From the IMG/VR virus record IMGVR_UViG_3300042691_015359, positions 1 through 30,076 of that record: a stretch of DNA of 30,076 bases. One strand, given 5' to 3'. The notes beneath the pieces are model-generated. The model ran no database searches. It had not been told where the DNA came from and saw only the letters and a list, made by a program, of their open reading frames with translations. Positions 7,571 to 15,105 of the stretch are shown here, piece after piece. The DNA is from a virus. Position 1 is the first letter of the stretch. The number at the start of each line of letters is the position of its first letter. Both the position numbers and the translations under genes were made by a program.

Positions 7571-9513
7571 GTTGGCGCGACGCCCCTTTAGCGACCCCAA
7601 CAAAAACTAAACCAAAAAGCGCTCCGGCGAGGCTGCCCTCGCAAAACCCGCTTGCAGACCGGATGAAGGCGGCGGCGCGCGGCGAAGCATTGCCCGCGCC
7701 GGCCCCCACGCCGCGGCGCGGTAGTTGGGAACGAGCACCTAAAGTCAAAGAAGATAGGTCGTGGTTGGATACAGCATCGGAAGCTGTCCAGAATGTTCCG
7801 AGCAGCGGCGGCGCCTTCGCAAAAAATCTTTTTGAAGCGGTGACTAGCCCATTAGAAACGGCTGGGTCGCTATTGGATATTGGCGCCGGCGCTTTGCAAA
7901 TGGCCGTGCCCGAGCCTGTGCGCAATTTCGTTAATCAGTTCGAGACAGACCCTGAAGCGGCGCAGAGAGCCGTACAGACCGCGCAGCAAGTCGGCGGTTT
8001 TTACCGCCAGCGGTATGGGTCGGAAGAAGCACTGAAGCGCACCATCGCCACGGACCCTGTCGGCGCGGCGGCTGATCTGTCTACCATTCTAAGCGGCGGC
8101 ACGGGCGTGGCTCGCGTTGGCGCGCGCGTCGCGCCCACTGCGGCGCCTAGGCTAACGCAAGCAGCCAACGTATTGGCAAGAGGCGCCGAGGTAACTAACC
8201 CCGTCAATGTTTTGGCGGTACCGGGCAAGGTTGTGCCTCGGGTCATCAAGCAAGTGCCGCCTGCCGTCCAGCGAATGATTTCGCCGAAACAGACCGCTTA
8301 CATGGAAGCGGCCGAAGGCAGGGCGCCCGCGATTATTCAGCAGCTTCGTTCGCCCGACATTAAGATTGTGCCCGGCAGTGCTCCGACGGCGGCGCAAGCC
8401 GCTTCGCCTGTCGGCGCGACAAAGTTTTCCGCTCTGGGCGCGTCTGCCGAGCGCGTGCTTCCGACGCAGTATTTTGAGCGTGGCCAACAGCAGCAGGCGG
8501 CGCGGGCGGCCGCCATTCAAGATGTCGGCGGTACGCCAGCGGACATCGCGGCGGCTACGGCTGCCCGCGAAACGGCCACTTCACCGATGTATCGTGCTGC
8601 GGAGGCGCGGCGCTTTGCGGCTGATCCGCAGCTTCTGCAACTCGCCGATGACCCGTACATCCGCCAAGCGCTGCCGGACGCGGCGCGGTTGTCGGAGTCC
8701 CAAGGCGTGACTTTCGCCAGCAATCCTACTCGGTACATCCACAACGTCAAAATCTCGTTGGATAAGATGCTCACCCGGACCGGCGAAACTGCACTGGCGC
8801 GCGGCGAACGCGCGCAAGTCATGGATGTGCGTAACCGCCTGATTGGCTGGTTGGAGACAAAAGCGCCCGAATATGGCCAAGCGCGCACGACGTTCGCCGC
8901 CATGTCCAAACCCGTCAACCAGATGGAAGTCGGGCAATATCTTGAAGGCAAACTGGCTACGCCGCTGGACGTGGGTGAACGGGCGAATGTGTTTGCGGCT
9001 GCGGTCAAGGACGCCGCGGGCACGCTGAAGCGCGCGACCACAAACGAAGCCCGCTTTAAGGCGCTGACCGATGTTCTGTCGCCGGATCAGGTGCGCGTCG
9101 TCGAAGCTATCCGCGCCGATCTGGCGCGTGCTGCTGAGACGACAGCCCAAGCGCGGGCAGGCGCGGCGGCCGCACCGCGGGCCGCTAATATTGCGTCGGC
9201 CGCGACCCGGAATGTTCGGTCGCCGCAATTTTTGAGCCGCATCGCGACTGTTGCTAACGACATTATGAGCCGTTTGGCCGGCCAGATCGACAGCAAGTTG
9301 GCCATTCAGTTGGCCACTGAGATGCTAGACCCGCAAGCTGCGGCGAACGCGCTAGAAAAAGCCATGAAGGCGCAGGAGCGTGCGGCGAATGTCGGTAAGG
9401 CAGGCGCTGCCGCGGCGCACGCTGCCGGCCGCGCGGCGCGTTCGCCGGCGGCCGTAGCTGGCGCGCAAACGCAAAACGCTATGCTTGACGCGCAAGCAAA
9501 CCAAACGGATTAA
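7567..9513 (+). CDS. Internal virion/ejection protein, P22 gp16-like position
   Basis: This 648-residue protein opens with a basic, Lys/Pro/Ala-rich segment (residues 1-60), continues with amphipathic helices (SLLDIGAGALQMAVPEPVRN) and long Ala-rich helical stretches to the end. It contains KISLDKMLTRTGETALARGE and VMDVRNRLIGWLETKAPEYG (about residues 390-440), patterns seen in large phage internal proteins. No lytic transglycosylase or peptidase signature is evident. A GGAGG precedes the ATG, which overlaps the previous stop. As the third ejection-like gene it occupies the P22 gp16 slot; in P22 that protein moves DNA into the cytoplasm. Some AT-ending codons make its start look slightly different from the neck genes. 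Confidence 0.72.
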   Translation: MSWRDAPLATPTKTKPKSAPARLPSQNPLADRMKAAARGEALPAPAPTPRRGSWERAPKVKEDRSWLDTASEAVQNVPSSGGAFAKNLFEAVTSPLETAGSLLDIGAGALQMAVPEPVRNFVNQFETDPEAAQRAVQTAQQVGGFYRQRYGSEEALKRTIATDPVGAAADLSTILSGGTGVARVGARVAPTAAPRLTQAANVLARGAEVTNPVNVLAVPGKVVPRVIKQVPPAVQRMISPKQTAYMEAAEGRAPAIIQQLRSPDIKIVPGSAPTAAQAASPVGATKFSALGASAERVLPTQYFERGQQQQAARAAAIQDVGGTPADIAAATAARETATSPMYRAAEARRFAADPQLLQLADDPYIRQALPDAARLSESQGVTFASNPTRYIHNVKISLDKMLTRTGETALARGERAQVMDVRNRLIGWLETKAPEYGQARTTFAAMSKPVNQMEVGQYLEGKLATPLDVGERANVFAAAVKDAAGTLKRATTNEARFKALTDVLSPDQVRVVEAIRADLARAAETTAQARAGAAAAPRAANIASAATRNVRSPQFLSRIATVANDIMSRLAGQIDSKLAIQLATEMLDPQAAANALEKAMKAQERAANVGKAGAAAAHAAGRAARSPAAVAGAQTQNAMLDAQANQTD

Positions 9514-9541
9514 TTCGGCAACTACATCGGACCGCGCTAGA

Positions 9542-9715
9542 ATGACCACGATTGACCACACTGAAGCACGACTGAACACGCACGAAGAGGTCTGCGCCCT
9601 GCGGTACGAAAGCATTTCTGCACGCCTCAAGCGGTTAGAAAGTGTGGGCCTGACCGTTGCCGGTACGATCATCATGCTGTTGCTGGGCATCCTGTTAGGG
9701 GGCGCGACCATATGA
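9542..9715 (+). CDS. XhlA-like small membrane protein of the lysis cassette
   Basis: The product has 57 residues if ATG 9542 is used; a TTG at 9485 would overlap the previous gene by 29 bases and seems less likely. It has an N-terminal charged coiled-coil-like part (TEARLNTHEEVCALRYESIS, then ARLKRLESV) followed by one membrane helix (GLTVAGTIIMLLLGILLGGA) at the very C-terminus. This layout is that of XhlA-like haemolysin/holin-accessory proteins found beside endolysins. The stop overlaps the endolysin start (ATGA), supporting a lysis role. It could act as a holin itself or as an accessory membrane anchor. Confidence 0.68.
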   Translation: MTTIDHTEARLNTHEEVCALRYESISARLKRLESVGLTVAGTIIMLLLGILLGGATI

Positions 9716-10197
9716 CCTCGCCCCCGCGCTGGCTTCGCACGGCCTACACATATGAAGGCACCCGCGAAGTGCGCGGGCCGAAGCACAACCAGACCATTCT
9801 CGGATGGCTGGTCAAGCTGCGCGCATGGTGGCGCGACGACGAGACGCCGTGGTGCGGCGTGTTCGTCGCGCACTGTATGCAGGAGTCCGGTCTGCCCTAC
9901 CCGCGGCTGTACATGCGCGCGAAGGAGTGGTCCACTTACGGCTCGCTGCTGCGGCCCGACCGGCTGGCGCCGGGCGCCATCCTCGTCTTTGACCGCAAAG
10001 GCGGCGGCCACGTTGGCTTCTACGTCGGCGAGGACGCCGGCTTCTACTATGTGTTGGGCGGCAACCAGTCCAACCTTGTGAATGTGATGAAGCTGGGCAA
10101 GTCCCGGCTCGTCGCATCGCGCTGGCCCAAGGGCGAGCCTGTCTACGGTGGGCCGGTGCGCATGAACGGGGGCGTCGTGTCCACCGACGAAGCATAG
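9712..10197 (+). CDS. Endolysin, TIGR02594/NlpC-P60-like cysteine peptidase
   Basis: This 161-residue enzyme is expected to cut peptidoglycan cross-links at the end of infection. The nucleophile is probably Cys48 in TPWCGVFVAHCM; the partner histidine is His100 in GGGHVGFYVGED; a polar third residue may be Asn118 in LGGNQSNLVNV. The TPWCG..VA and GHVGFY..G pattern with conserved GGNQ is typical of the TIGR02594 family of CHAP/NlpC-P60-type hydrolases. No signal peptide is present, so release needs a holin. Its start overlaps the XhlA-like gene and a holin candidate follows 9 bases later. Confidence 0.88.
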   Translation: MTSPPRWLRTAYTYEGTREVRGPKHNQTILGWLVKLRAWWRDDETPWCGVFVAHCMQESGLPYPRLYMRAKEWSTYGSLLRPDRLAPGAILVFDRKGGGHVGFYVGEDAGFYYVLGGNQSNLVNVMKLGKSRLVASRWPKGEPVYGGPVRMNGGVVSTDEA

Positions 10198-10206
10198 GAG
10201 TTCGAT

Positions 10207-10380
10207 ATGGTTCAGTTCATTCTCTTGCGGCTCAAGGAGCCTTCGACCTTCGCCGGTCTGTCCGGCATCGCCCTCGCCCTCGGCGTGTCGGGCGAACTGT
10301 ATAACGCGGCCGCGGGCGCCATCGCCGGCGTAGCCGGTCTGGTCGCGGTGCTCTTGGCCGAAAAGGGCAAGCCCGAATGA
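10207..10380 (+). CDS. Small holin-like membrane protein
   Basis: The product has 57 residues, opening MVQFILLRLKEPSTFAGLSG. It has two hydrophobic stretches, residues about 14-26 (FAGLSGIALALGV) and 31-50 (AAAGAIAGVAGLVAVLLAEK), with a charged tail KGKPE. AGGAG precedes the ATG at suitable spacing. The KEPSTFAGLSGI opening is common in small phage holin-like proteins next to endolysins. The stop overlaps the i-spanin start (ATGA). Holin function, making inner-membrane holes that release the endolysin, is inferred from size, hydrophobicity and position. Confidence 0.72.
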   Translation: MVQFILLRLKEPSTFAGLSGIALALGVSGELYNAAAGAIAGVAGLVAVLLAEKGKPE

Positions 10381-10598
10381 TGAAGTTCCTGACGGCCCTG
10401 CTGACGCTGGCCGGCCGCCTGTTGGGGGCGTGGTCGGATCACAAGCTACGGCAGCAGGGCCGTCAGGACGCGCAGAAGGAAGCGGTCGATGAAGTCCAAC
10501 GCCAAGTTGAACTGGCAGAGCACGCTGTTGATGCTGTCGATCCTGCCCGCGTTAAGCGCCTGCGCGCACGGTTCGACGCCGCCGCCGGCGGTCAATAG
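10377..10598 (+). CDS. i-spanin, Rz-like
   Basis: The product has 73 residues. The N-terminus (MMKFLTALLTLAGRLLGAW) can act as an inner-membrane anchor; residues about 25-60 are charged and heptad-like (QGRQDAQKEAVDEVQRQVEL), as expected for a periplasmic coiled coil. Together with the lipoprotein gene that starts inside it in another frame, it forms a spanin pair that would fuse inner and outer membranes. The start overlaps the holin stop (ATGATGA region). Sequence similarity to lambda Rz is not visible; the call rests on architecture and the nested partner. Confidence 0.75.
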   Translation: MMKFLTALLTLAGRLLGAWSDHKLRQQGRQDAQKEAVDEVQRQVELAEHAVDAVDPARVKRLRARFDAAAGGQ

Positions 10599-10737
10599 CT
10601 ACTGCGCCATCGCCAAGCCGATCTACTACGACACCCGCGCCGATAGCGCGAACACTGTCAAGCAGATCGAAGGCCACAACTCGGTGTGGGTGTGCTTGTG
10701 TGAGCAGGACTGTCCTAAGTCCGACGCTGCATCATAA
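10489..10737 (+). CDS. o-spanin, Rz1-like lipoprotein, starting inside the i-spanin gene
   Basis: The product has 82 residues. Lys-containing N-terminus, hydrophobic core (STLLMLSILPALSAC) and a lipobox L-S-A-C with the lipidated Cys at residue 25, directly followed by AHGSTPPPAV; the proline run after the lipobox is typical of Rz1 proteins. It begins within the i-spanin frame and extends 139 bases past its end, the overlapped arrangement known from many phages. Three more Cys near the C-terminus (CLCEQDC) could make disulfides. The 3' end overlaps the convergent gene 10715-10846 by 23 bases. Confidence 0.85.
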   Translation: MKSNAKLNWQSTLLMLSILPALSACAHGSTPPPAVNSYCAIAKPIYYDTRADSANTVKQIEGHNSVWVCLCEQDCPKSDAAS

Positions 10738-10846
10738 CGCCGATCAGTTCCACGGTGCGGCCGTGGTCTTCGGGCGCCGCCCCACCGCGCAACAAATCCA
10801 CCACGCGCTGTAAAAGTTCGGCCGTCGCAGCGGCGTGGTCGGTCAC
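10715..10846 (-). CDS. Small hypothetical protein (43 residues), last gene of the helicase operon
   Basis: The start is a GTG that overlaps the TGA of the upstream gene (GTGA on the minus strand). The product is mostly one amphipathic helix (ATAELLQRVVDLLRGG) followed by a charged link and a second helix (GRTVELIGVMMQRRT). The overlap with the upstream gene argues for coupled translation. Its 3' end runs 23 bases into the o-spanin gene from the opposite side. Function unknown. Confidence 0.5.
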   Translation of the reverse strand: MTDHAAATAELLQRVVDLLRGGAAPEDHGRTVELIGVMMQRRT

Positions 10847-11034
10847 GCGCTCATCTCCCTCACGATCTCGTCGCGCTCGCGCATCGTCCGCAGCTTGGAC
10901 AGCCGCTGGTGCAGCCGCTTGGCGATGGCGATACGCTTGTGCTTCTTGATCTCGTCGTCGAGCATCCGCGCCAGCGTCGGCTCGTCGTACTCGGGTAGCT
11001 TCACGGCAATCGTCTGCCACGGTACCTTAGCCAT
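10843..11034 (-). CDS. Small basic helical hypothetical protein
   Basis: The product has 63 residues. It is Lys/Arg-rich and helical (DDEIKKHKRIAIAKRLHQRL, then SKLRTMRERDEIVREM). The ATG overlaps the helicase stop by 8 bases and its own stop overlaps the next start, so it is translationally coupled to the helicase on the minus strand. It may help the helicase or bind nucleic acid, but no family is recognised. Confidence 0.68.
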   Translation of the reverse strand: MAKVPWQTIAVKLPEYDEPTLARMLDDEIKKHKRIAIAKRLHQRLSKLRTMRERDEIVREMSA

Positions 11035-12343
11035 TCTTGAGTTCCTCTAGTGCTACGTCCGACACGGCGCGCTTGTCGTGCAGCGCCGCCCAGATACGTT
11101 CGTCGATGGTTTTGTCCGTCAGCATGACGTAGACCCAAACGTCGTGCGCTTGCCCACTGCGGTGCAGGCGCCCGACGGTTTGTTCGTAAAGTTCGAGGCT
11201 CCACGGCAGCGACAGGAACACCATGTGGCAGCCGCCGTGCTGGAGGTTGAGGCCGTGGCCGGCCGACTTGGGATGGACCAGCAGCAGTTCGACCTCGCCG
11301 CGGTTCCAGCGTTCGATCACGTTGTCGTCGTCCATCGTCTGCGCGTGCGGGAAGCGGCGCTTGAGTTCGGCCAGTTCCTCCAGATAGCTGTAGGCCACAA
11401 TCGTGTTCGCCCGCTGGTTCTCCGCCAGCAGTTCTTCCAGCCGGTCAAACTTGTGGCTGCTGAACCAGATGGACTCCTGCGCCGCGCCGCGGTTGTAGGC
11501 AAAGCCGCTGGCCATCTGCTGTAGCTTGCTGGTGACGGCGCCGGCGTTCTGCGCCACGACCATGTCGTCCTTAAAGCGGGCGACGTACTCGCGCTTCATC
11601 TCGTCGTAGGGCGTGCGGTTGTCGAGCGTGACCCGCACCTCGACGACGTGGCACGGCGGCAGCTTGTCCTTGTACTCGCCCGGCTCCAGCACATAGGTCG
11701 CCTTGCGGATGCGCTGCATCACCTGCTCCAGCGCGCCGTGGGCGGGCGTCCACTGCCCGAAGTCGCGGTTGATGCAGATGAAGTACTGCTGCATGAAGGC
11801 GCCCTTGGCGCGGCCGAGCAGCGACTGGTCCACGATCTTGCACTGGCCGAAGACATCTTCGAGGCCGTTCGACGTGAACGACCCAGTCAGCCCCCAGCGC
11901 ACGTCGATGGGACCGATCAGCTTCTCCAGCGCCTTGAAGCGCTTGCCGCCGGGGTTCTTCAGGCGCGTAAGTTCGTCAAAGACGATCCCGTCAAAAGCGG
12001 ACAGGTCGGACAGGGTCTGAAGGTTATCGTAGTTCGTGACGATAACCTGAGCGTCGCTGTTCCAAGCGGCGGTACGTTCGGCGGGGGTTCCGACCGCAAC
12101 GCGCAGAGCAAGTCCCGGCGCCCACTTGGGCTGCTCGACAGGCCATACGTCGGTGCACACACGCTTTGGTGCAAGCACGAGCCACCGCTTGACATGTCCG
12201 TCATCGAGCATCGCTTTCATCGCGGTCAGGGTAATCGCCGTCTTGCCCGCGCCGACCGGCGCGAGGATCATCGCGCGGTCCCGCTCGTACAGGAAGTCGG
12301 CCGCGTCGTTCTGGTAGGGTCTTAGCTGAAGCGGCTGCACCAC
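11027..12343 (-). CDS. SNF2-type superfamily 2 DNA helicase/translocase
   Basis: This 438-residue protein has the full SF2 set: motif I APVGAGKT (28-35), motif II FDEL (122-125), motif III LTGSFTSNG (151-159), a C-terminal RecA-like domain and motif VI QTVGRLHRSGQ (388-398) with the two arginines. The GRLHRSGQ signature and size place it in the compact phage SNF2-like helicase group. These ATP-driven translocases act in phage replication or recombination; the exact substrate is unknown. The start is GTG 12343 (GTG GTG) and lies 22 bases inside the VRR-NUC gene, so both are co-translated. The gene runs opposite to the main replication array. Confidence 0.9.
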   Translation of the reverse strand: MVQPLQLRPYQNDAADFLYERDRAMILAPVGAGKTAITLTAMKAMLDDGHVKRWLVLAPKRVCTDVWPVEQPKWAPGLALRVAVGTPAERTAAWNSDAQVIVTNYDNLQTLSDLSAFDGIVFDELTRLKNPGGKRFKALEKLIGPIDVRWGLTGSFTSNGLEDVFGQCKIVDQSLLGRAKGAFMQQYFICINRDFGQWTPAHGALEQVMQRIRKATYVLEPGEYKDKLPPCHVVEVRVTLDNRTPYDEMKREYVARFKDDMVVAQNAGAVTSKLQQMASGFAYNRGAAQESIWFSSHKFDRLEELLAENQRANTIVAYSYLEELAELKRRFPHAQTMDDDNVIERWNRGEVELLLVHPKSAGHGLNLQHGGCHMVFLSLPWSLELYEQTVGRLHRSGQAHDVWVYVMLTDKTIDERIWAALHDKRAVSDVALEELKNG

Positions 12344-12597
12344 TCGTCCACTTGCTCCTTAGACCACAGGCAGGCGTAGTGCTGCCGCGTGTGCTTCATC
12401 TCGTCGGCGAACAACTGCTGCAAGGCAGACAGGCGGCCGCCGGGCTTCTTCAATTCCACGAACCACGCCTCGCCGTTCGGCATACAGGCGATGCGGTCAG
12501 CCACGCCCCGCTGCGACACGCTGCGGAACTTGTAGACAAAACCGCCCAGCGCCTTCACGCGCTTGACGAAGTAGGTCTCGATTTCCTTTTCGGTCAT
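12322..12597 (-). CDS. VRR-NUC domain nuclease
   Basis: The product has 91 residues and is essentially one VRR-NUC domain (PD-(D/E)XK superfamily). Key features are Glu4-Glu7 (TEKEIETY), QRGVADRI with Asp34, and the catalytic E48-L-K50 in AWFVELKKPGGRLSALQQ. Stand-alone VRR-NUC proteins are common in phages beside SNF2 helicases and can act as structure-specific (junction-type) nucleases. It is the first gene of the minus-strand operon and overlaps the helicase start by 22 bases. ATG 12597 has AGAGAGG upstream. Confidence 0.9.
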   Translation of the reverse strand: MTEKEIETYFVKRVKALGGFVYKFRSVSQRGVADRIACMPNGEAWFVELKKPGGRLSALQQLFADEMKHTRQHYACLWSKEQVDEWCSRFS

Positions 12598-12694
12598 GCG
12601 CGACCTCTCTCACAAAATTTTTTACAGATCAAGAGTTGACCTAATTTTTGTGTCGTGTAGGGTGGGCGGCCTAGACAGTAAAGTGAGGTACAGT
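12598..12694 (+). promoter_or_regulatory. Divergent control region between nuclease and DUF2800 operons
   Basis: This gap separates the two divergent replication operons. It is AT-richer than its surroundings (AAAATTTTTTA near 12615-12624). Rightward, TTGACC at 12636-12641 is a good -35 element; TAGGGT at 12658-12663 (16-base spacer) is the best but weak -10. No convincing leftward promoter pair is seen, although TTGATC occurs on the minus strand. GAGGTACAGT before the DUF2800 ATG is nearly repeated as AAGGTACAGT before the next gene. Confidence 0.45.
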
Positions 12695-13816
12695 ATGCAG
12701 CATAGTAGGATCGTCGGCGGCTCGACCGCCAAGCGCGTCATCGCCTGCCCCGGCAGCGTGGCGCTGGTGGACCAGATGCCACCGCAACCCAGCAGCAGCT
12801 ACGCCGACGAAGGCACGCTCCTGCACGACACCATCGCCGACATTCTGGACAAGGGCCAGTCCGCAGACGAGCATCTCGGCCGCAAGCACAACGACGCGGT
12901 GCTGACGCAAGACCTGATCGACGACAAGTTGTGGCCCGCGCTGCTGGCGCTCGACACCGTCGATCCTGACGGCGAGATGGAATACGCGGTCGAGAGCCGC
13001 GTCGGCTTCGGCGACCTGTTGCCCGACGTGTTCGGATCGACCGACTTTCTCGGGCGTCTCGGCGACCGCGCCGTGGTGCTGGACTGGAAGTTTGGCGACG
13101 GTGTGGCCGTCGATGTCGAAGAGAACGCGCAGTTGCTGTTCTACGCCGCTGCCGCCATGCGGACGCCGGAAACAGCGTGGGTGTTCGATGGCGCCAAAGA
13201 GATCGAACTGGTCATCGTCCAGCCGCCCAGCGTCAAGCGCTGGCTGACGACGCCCGAGCGCGTCAAGGCGTTCGAGCAGGAACTGGTTGCGGCGGTCAAG
13301 AAGGCCCTCAAGCCCGACGCGCCGCTGGCGTCGGGCGACCACTGCCGCTGGTGCGCAGCCAAGCCCATCTGCCCGCTGATGACGGGCGCAGTGGACCGCA
13401 TGGTCAAGGCCAAGCTGGAGTCGCTGCCGCACGACCAGATCGCCCGCTACCTCGACATGGTGCCGACCGTGGAAGCCTTCATCAAGGACTTGCAGCAGTT
13501 GGCGCACGGGCTGCTGGAGGAAGGCCAGCCGGTGCCCGGCTACAAACTGGTGCCCAAGCGCGCCATCCGTAAGTGGACCTCTAACGAGGCCAAGGTCGCC
13601 GCGTGGCTGGAGGCCAACGGGGTCGAGCCGTGGGTGAAGAAGTTGCCGACCATCACGGATGTCGAGAAGGTCTTGAAGAAGTCCAAGACGCAATTGCCGG
13701 CGGAACTCGCACCCGCCGTCTCAAGTGGTAGCACCCTCGCACCGGAGAGCGATCCTCGGCCGGCGGTGTTGCAGATCGGCCAGATGCTGTCGAAGGCAAT
13801 GGCTAAAATCCAGTAA
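12695..13816 (+). CDS. DUF2800 family RecB/Cas4-like nuclease
   Basis: The product has 373 residues. ATG 12695 is preferred because GAGG lies upstream; the frame is open further but crosses the promoter region. The N-terminus (HSRIVGGSTAKRVIACPGSV) has Cys18; His44 lies in EGTLLHDTIA. The nuclease core has E100 (AVESRV), D117 (FGSTDFLG), D130-W-K132 (VVLDWKFGDG) and QLLFYA. A C-terminal cluster C217-x2-C220-x5-C226 can, with Cys18, hold a 4Fe-4S cluster as in Cas4/AddB nucleases. DUF2800 genes usually sit before an SSB-like gene and DNA polymerase, as here, suggesting DNA end resection in recombination-dependent replication. Confidence 0.85.
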   Translation: MQHSRIVGGSTAKRVIACPGSVALVDQMPPQPSSSYADEGTLLHDTIADILDKGQSADEHLGRKHNDAVLTQDLIDDKLWPALLALDTVDPDGEMEYAVESRVGFGDLLPDVFGSTDFLGRLGDRAVVLDWKFGDGVAVDVEENAQLLFYAAAAMRTPETAWVFDGAKEIELVIVQPPSVKRWLTTPERVKAFEQELVAAVKKALKPDAPLASGDHCRWCAAKPICPLMTGAVDRMVKAKLESLPHDQIARYLDMVPTVEAFIKDLQQLAHGLLEEGQPVPGYKLVPKRAIRKWTSNEAKVAAWLEANGVEPWVKKLPTITDVEKVLKKSKTQLPAELAPAVSSGSTLAPESDPRPAVLQIGQMLSKAMAKIQ

Positions 13817-13834
13817 GAAGAAAGGTACAGTACA

Positions 13835-14494
13835 ATGACGGAACTTATGAAGTTTGGCGGGTCGAACCTGCCGTCGGTGCAGTCGCTGTCGTCGGCCCTG
13901 CGTTCGGTTGCGGCCGATGTGGGCGCGGGCGGTATGGTCATCCTCAAGATGGACAAGACCGGCCATTGGGTGTTCGGCGCGGACCAAGACGAAGTCGAAG
14001 ACGACAGCATCTGGGCGGTCAATCCCTTCTCGTTCGTCCACGGCTACATCTGCTGGGGCGATGGTGAGGTGCTGGCCGAGAAGATGGTCGGCGTGGCCGA
14101 GCCGCTGCCCGAACTGGAGCCTGCTCCGGCCGCTTCGAAGCGGGGCTGGGAGATGCAGGTCGGCATGACGCTGGCCTGCACCAACGGCGAGGACGAAGGG
14201 ATGCAGGCGCGCTATGCGGCCACGTCCGTCGGCGGGAAGAAGGCCGTGCAGGCGCTTGCCGTGGCCATCGCCGAGCAGGTGGACAAGGATCAGTCCAAGC
14301 CGGTGCCGATGGTGCGTCTGAAGAAGGACCACTACAGCCATAAGTCTTACGGGAAGATCTACACGCCCGTCTTCGAGGTCGTGAAGTGGGTGGGTCTTGA
14401 CGCCCAGCCGACCGAAGGCGACACTGAAGAGGCTGTCGAAGACGAAGTGGCTGCGGAAGAGGCTCCGCGCCGTCGTCGCCGCGCGACAGCATAA
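13835..14494 (+). CDS. Probable single-stranded DNA-binding protein
   Basis: This 219-residue protein lies between DUF2800 and the polymerase, where many phages carry their SSB (DUF2815-type). Visible features: N-terminal helix region (SVQSLSSALRSVAADVGAGG), an aromatic segment WAVNPFSFVHGYICWGDGEV (about 48-67), a central strand KRGWEMQVGMTLACTNGEDE, KKDHYSHKSYGKIYTPVFEV (about 169-188), and a very acidic stretch followed by a basic tail (PRRRRRATA). The aromatic and GKIYTP parts fit an OB-like DNA-binding protein. I do not recognise a specific family with certainty; SSB is an inference from context and layout. Confidence 0.65.
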   Translation: MTELMKFGGSNLPSVQSLSSALRSVAADVGAGGMVILKMDKTGHWVFGADQDEVEDDSIWAVNPFSFVHGYICWGDGEVLAEKMVGVAEPLPELEPAPAASKRGWEMQVGMTLACTNGEDEGMQARYAATSVGGKKAVQALAVAIAEQVDKDQSKPVPMVRLKKDHYSHKSYGKIYTPVFEVVKWVGLDAQPTEGDTEEAVEDEVAAEEAPRRRRRATA

Positions 14495-14505
14495 GGGGCG
14501 CGAAA

Positions 14506-14537
14506 GCCGGGGGTGGTCATTTTCGGCCGCCCCCGGC
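14506..14537 (+). promoter_or_regulatory. GC-rich hairpin after the SSB-like gene
   Basis: GCCGGGGGTGG (14506-14516) pairs with CCGCCCCCGGC (14527-14537) over 11 bp with one G-U pair and a 10-base loop. It starts 12 bases after the stop codon. No U-run follows, so it is more likely a 3' stabiliser or attenuator that limits expression of the genes downstream than a full terminator. Confidence 0.6.
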
Positions 14538-14562
14538 GAGTAGCGGATGAGTGAGGCATCCG

Positions 14563-15105
14563 ATGAAACATGATAGTATTAGAGAACTTGAGTGCGCGTC
14601 TGGTTTTGACTTGACGGCGCCGCCTACTGAAGAATGGGCGGTAGTGCCCACCACGCTTCGAAAAGCGAACGATTTTGTCGCCGCGCATCACCGCCACACA
14701 GGCCGAACTGCTCGGAACGGCGGTAAATTCGCTATCGGCCTAGCTAAAAACGGTGTGCTCGCTGGCGTTGCTATTGTTGGCAACCCGTTAAGCGCGACGC
14801 TTATGGATGGGTTTACTGCCGAAGTTTTGCGGCTGTGCGTCATCAAAGGCGCGCCTGACTGCGCGTGCTCACGGCTTTACGCCGCCTGCTGGCGCGCGTG
14901 GAAAGCTATGGGCGGTCGGCGCATGATGACCTACACGTTAGAAAGCGAACCGGGCACTAGCCTCAAAGCGGCGGGGTGGGTTCAAGTCGGCAAGACTAAG
15001 CCGACGGCGGGCGGCTGGCGTAAAAGCGGCGACAATTGCACGCGAACAGAAACGGCAGTTTTGGCGTTGGTAAAGCACCGCTGGGAAATCCGGTCGGAAA
15101 AATGA
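14563..15105 (+). CDS. XF1762 family protein, Mom/GNAT-like acyltransferase relative
   Basis: The product has 180 residues. ATG 14563 has GAGG at ideal spacing; a GTG at 14551 is the alternative. Features: NDFVAAHHRHTGRTARNGGK (about residues 37-56), strand pair FAIGLAKNGVLAGVAIVGNP, VLRLCVIKGAPDCACSRLYA and a C-terminal RRMMTYTLESEPGTSLKAAG. This matches the XF1762 family, which is GNAT-like and related to the Mu Mom group of DNA base-modifying acyltransferases. DNA modification is therefore possible but not shown. Its codons (many GCT, GTT, TTT, GAA) are more AT-rich than its neighbours, suggesting separate acquisition. The stop overlaps the polymerase ATG (ATGA). Confidence 0.75.
   Translation: MKHDSIRELECASGFDLTAPPTEEWAVVPTTLRKANDFVAAHHRHTGRTARNGGKFAIGLAKNGVLAGVAIVGNPLSATLMDGFTAEVLRLCVIKGAPDCACSRLYAACWRAWKAMGGRRMMTYTLESEPGTSLKAAGWVQVGKTKPTAGGWRKSGDNCTRTETAVLALVKHRWEIRSEK

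Noticed and set aside
12596-12694. Upstream extension of the DUF2800 frame to an ATG at 12596
   Set aside because: It would cover the divergent promoter region, has no ribosome site, and the family start matches ATG 12695 with GAGG.
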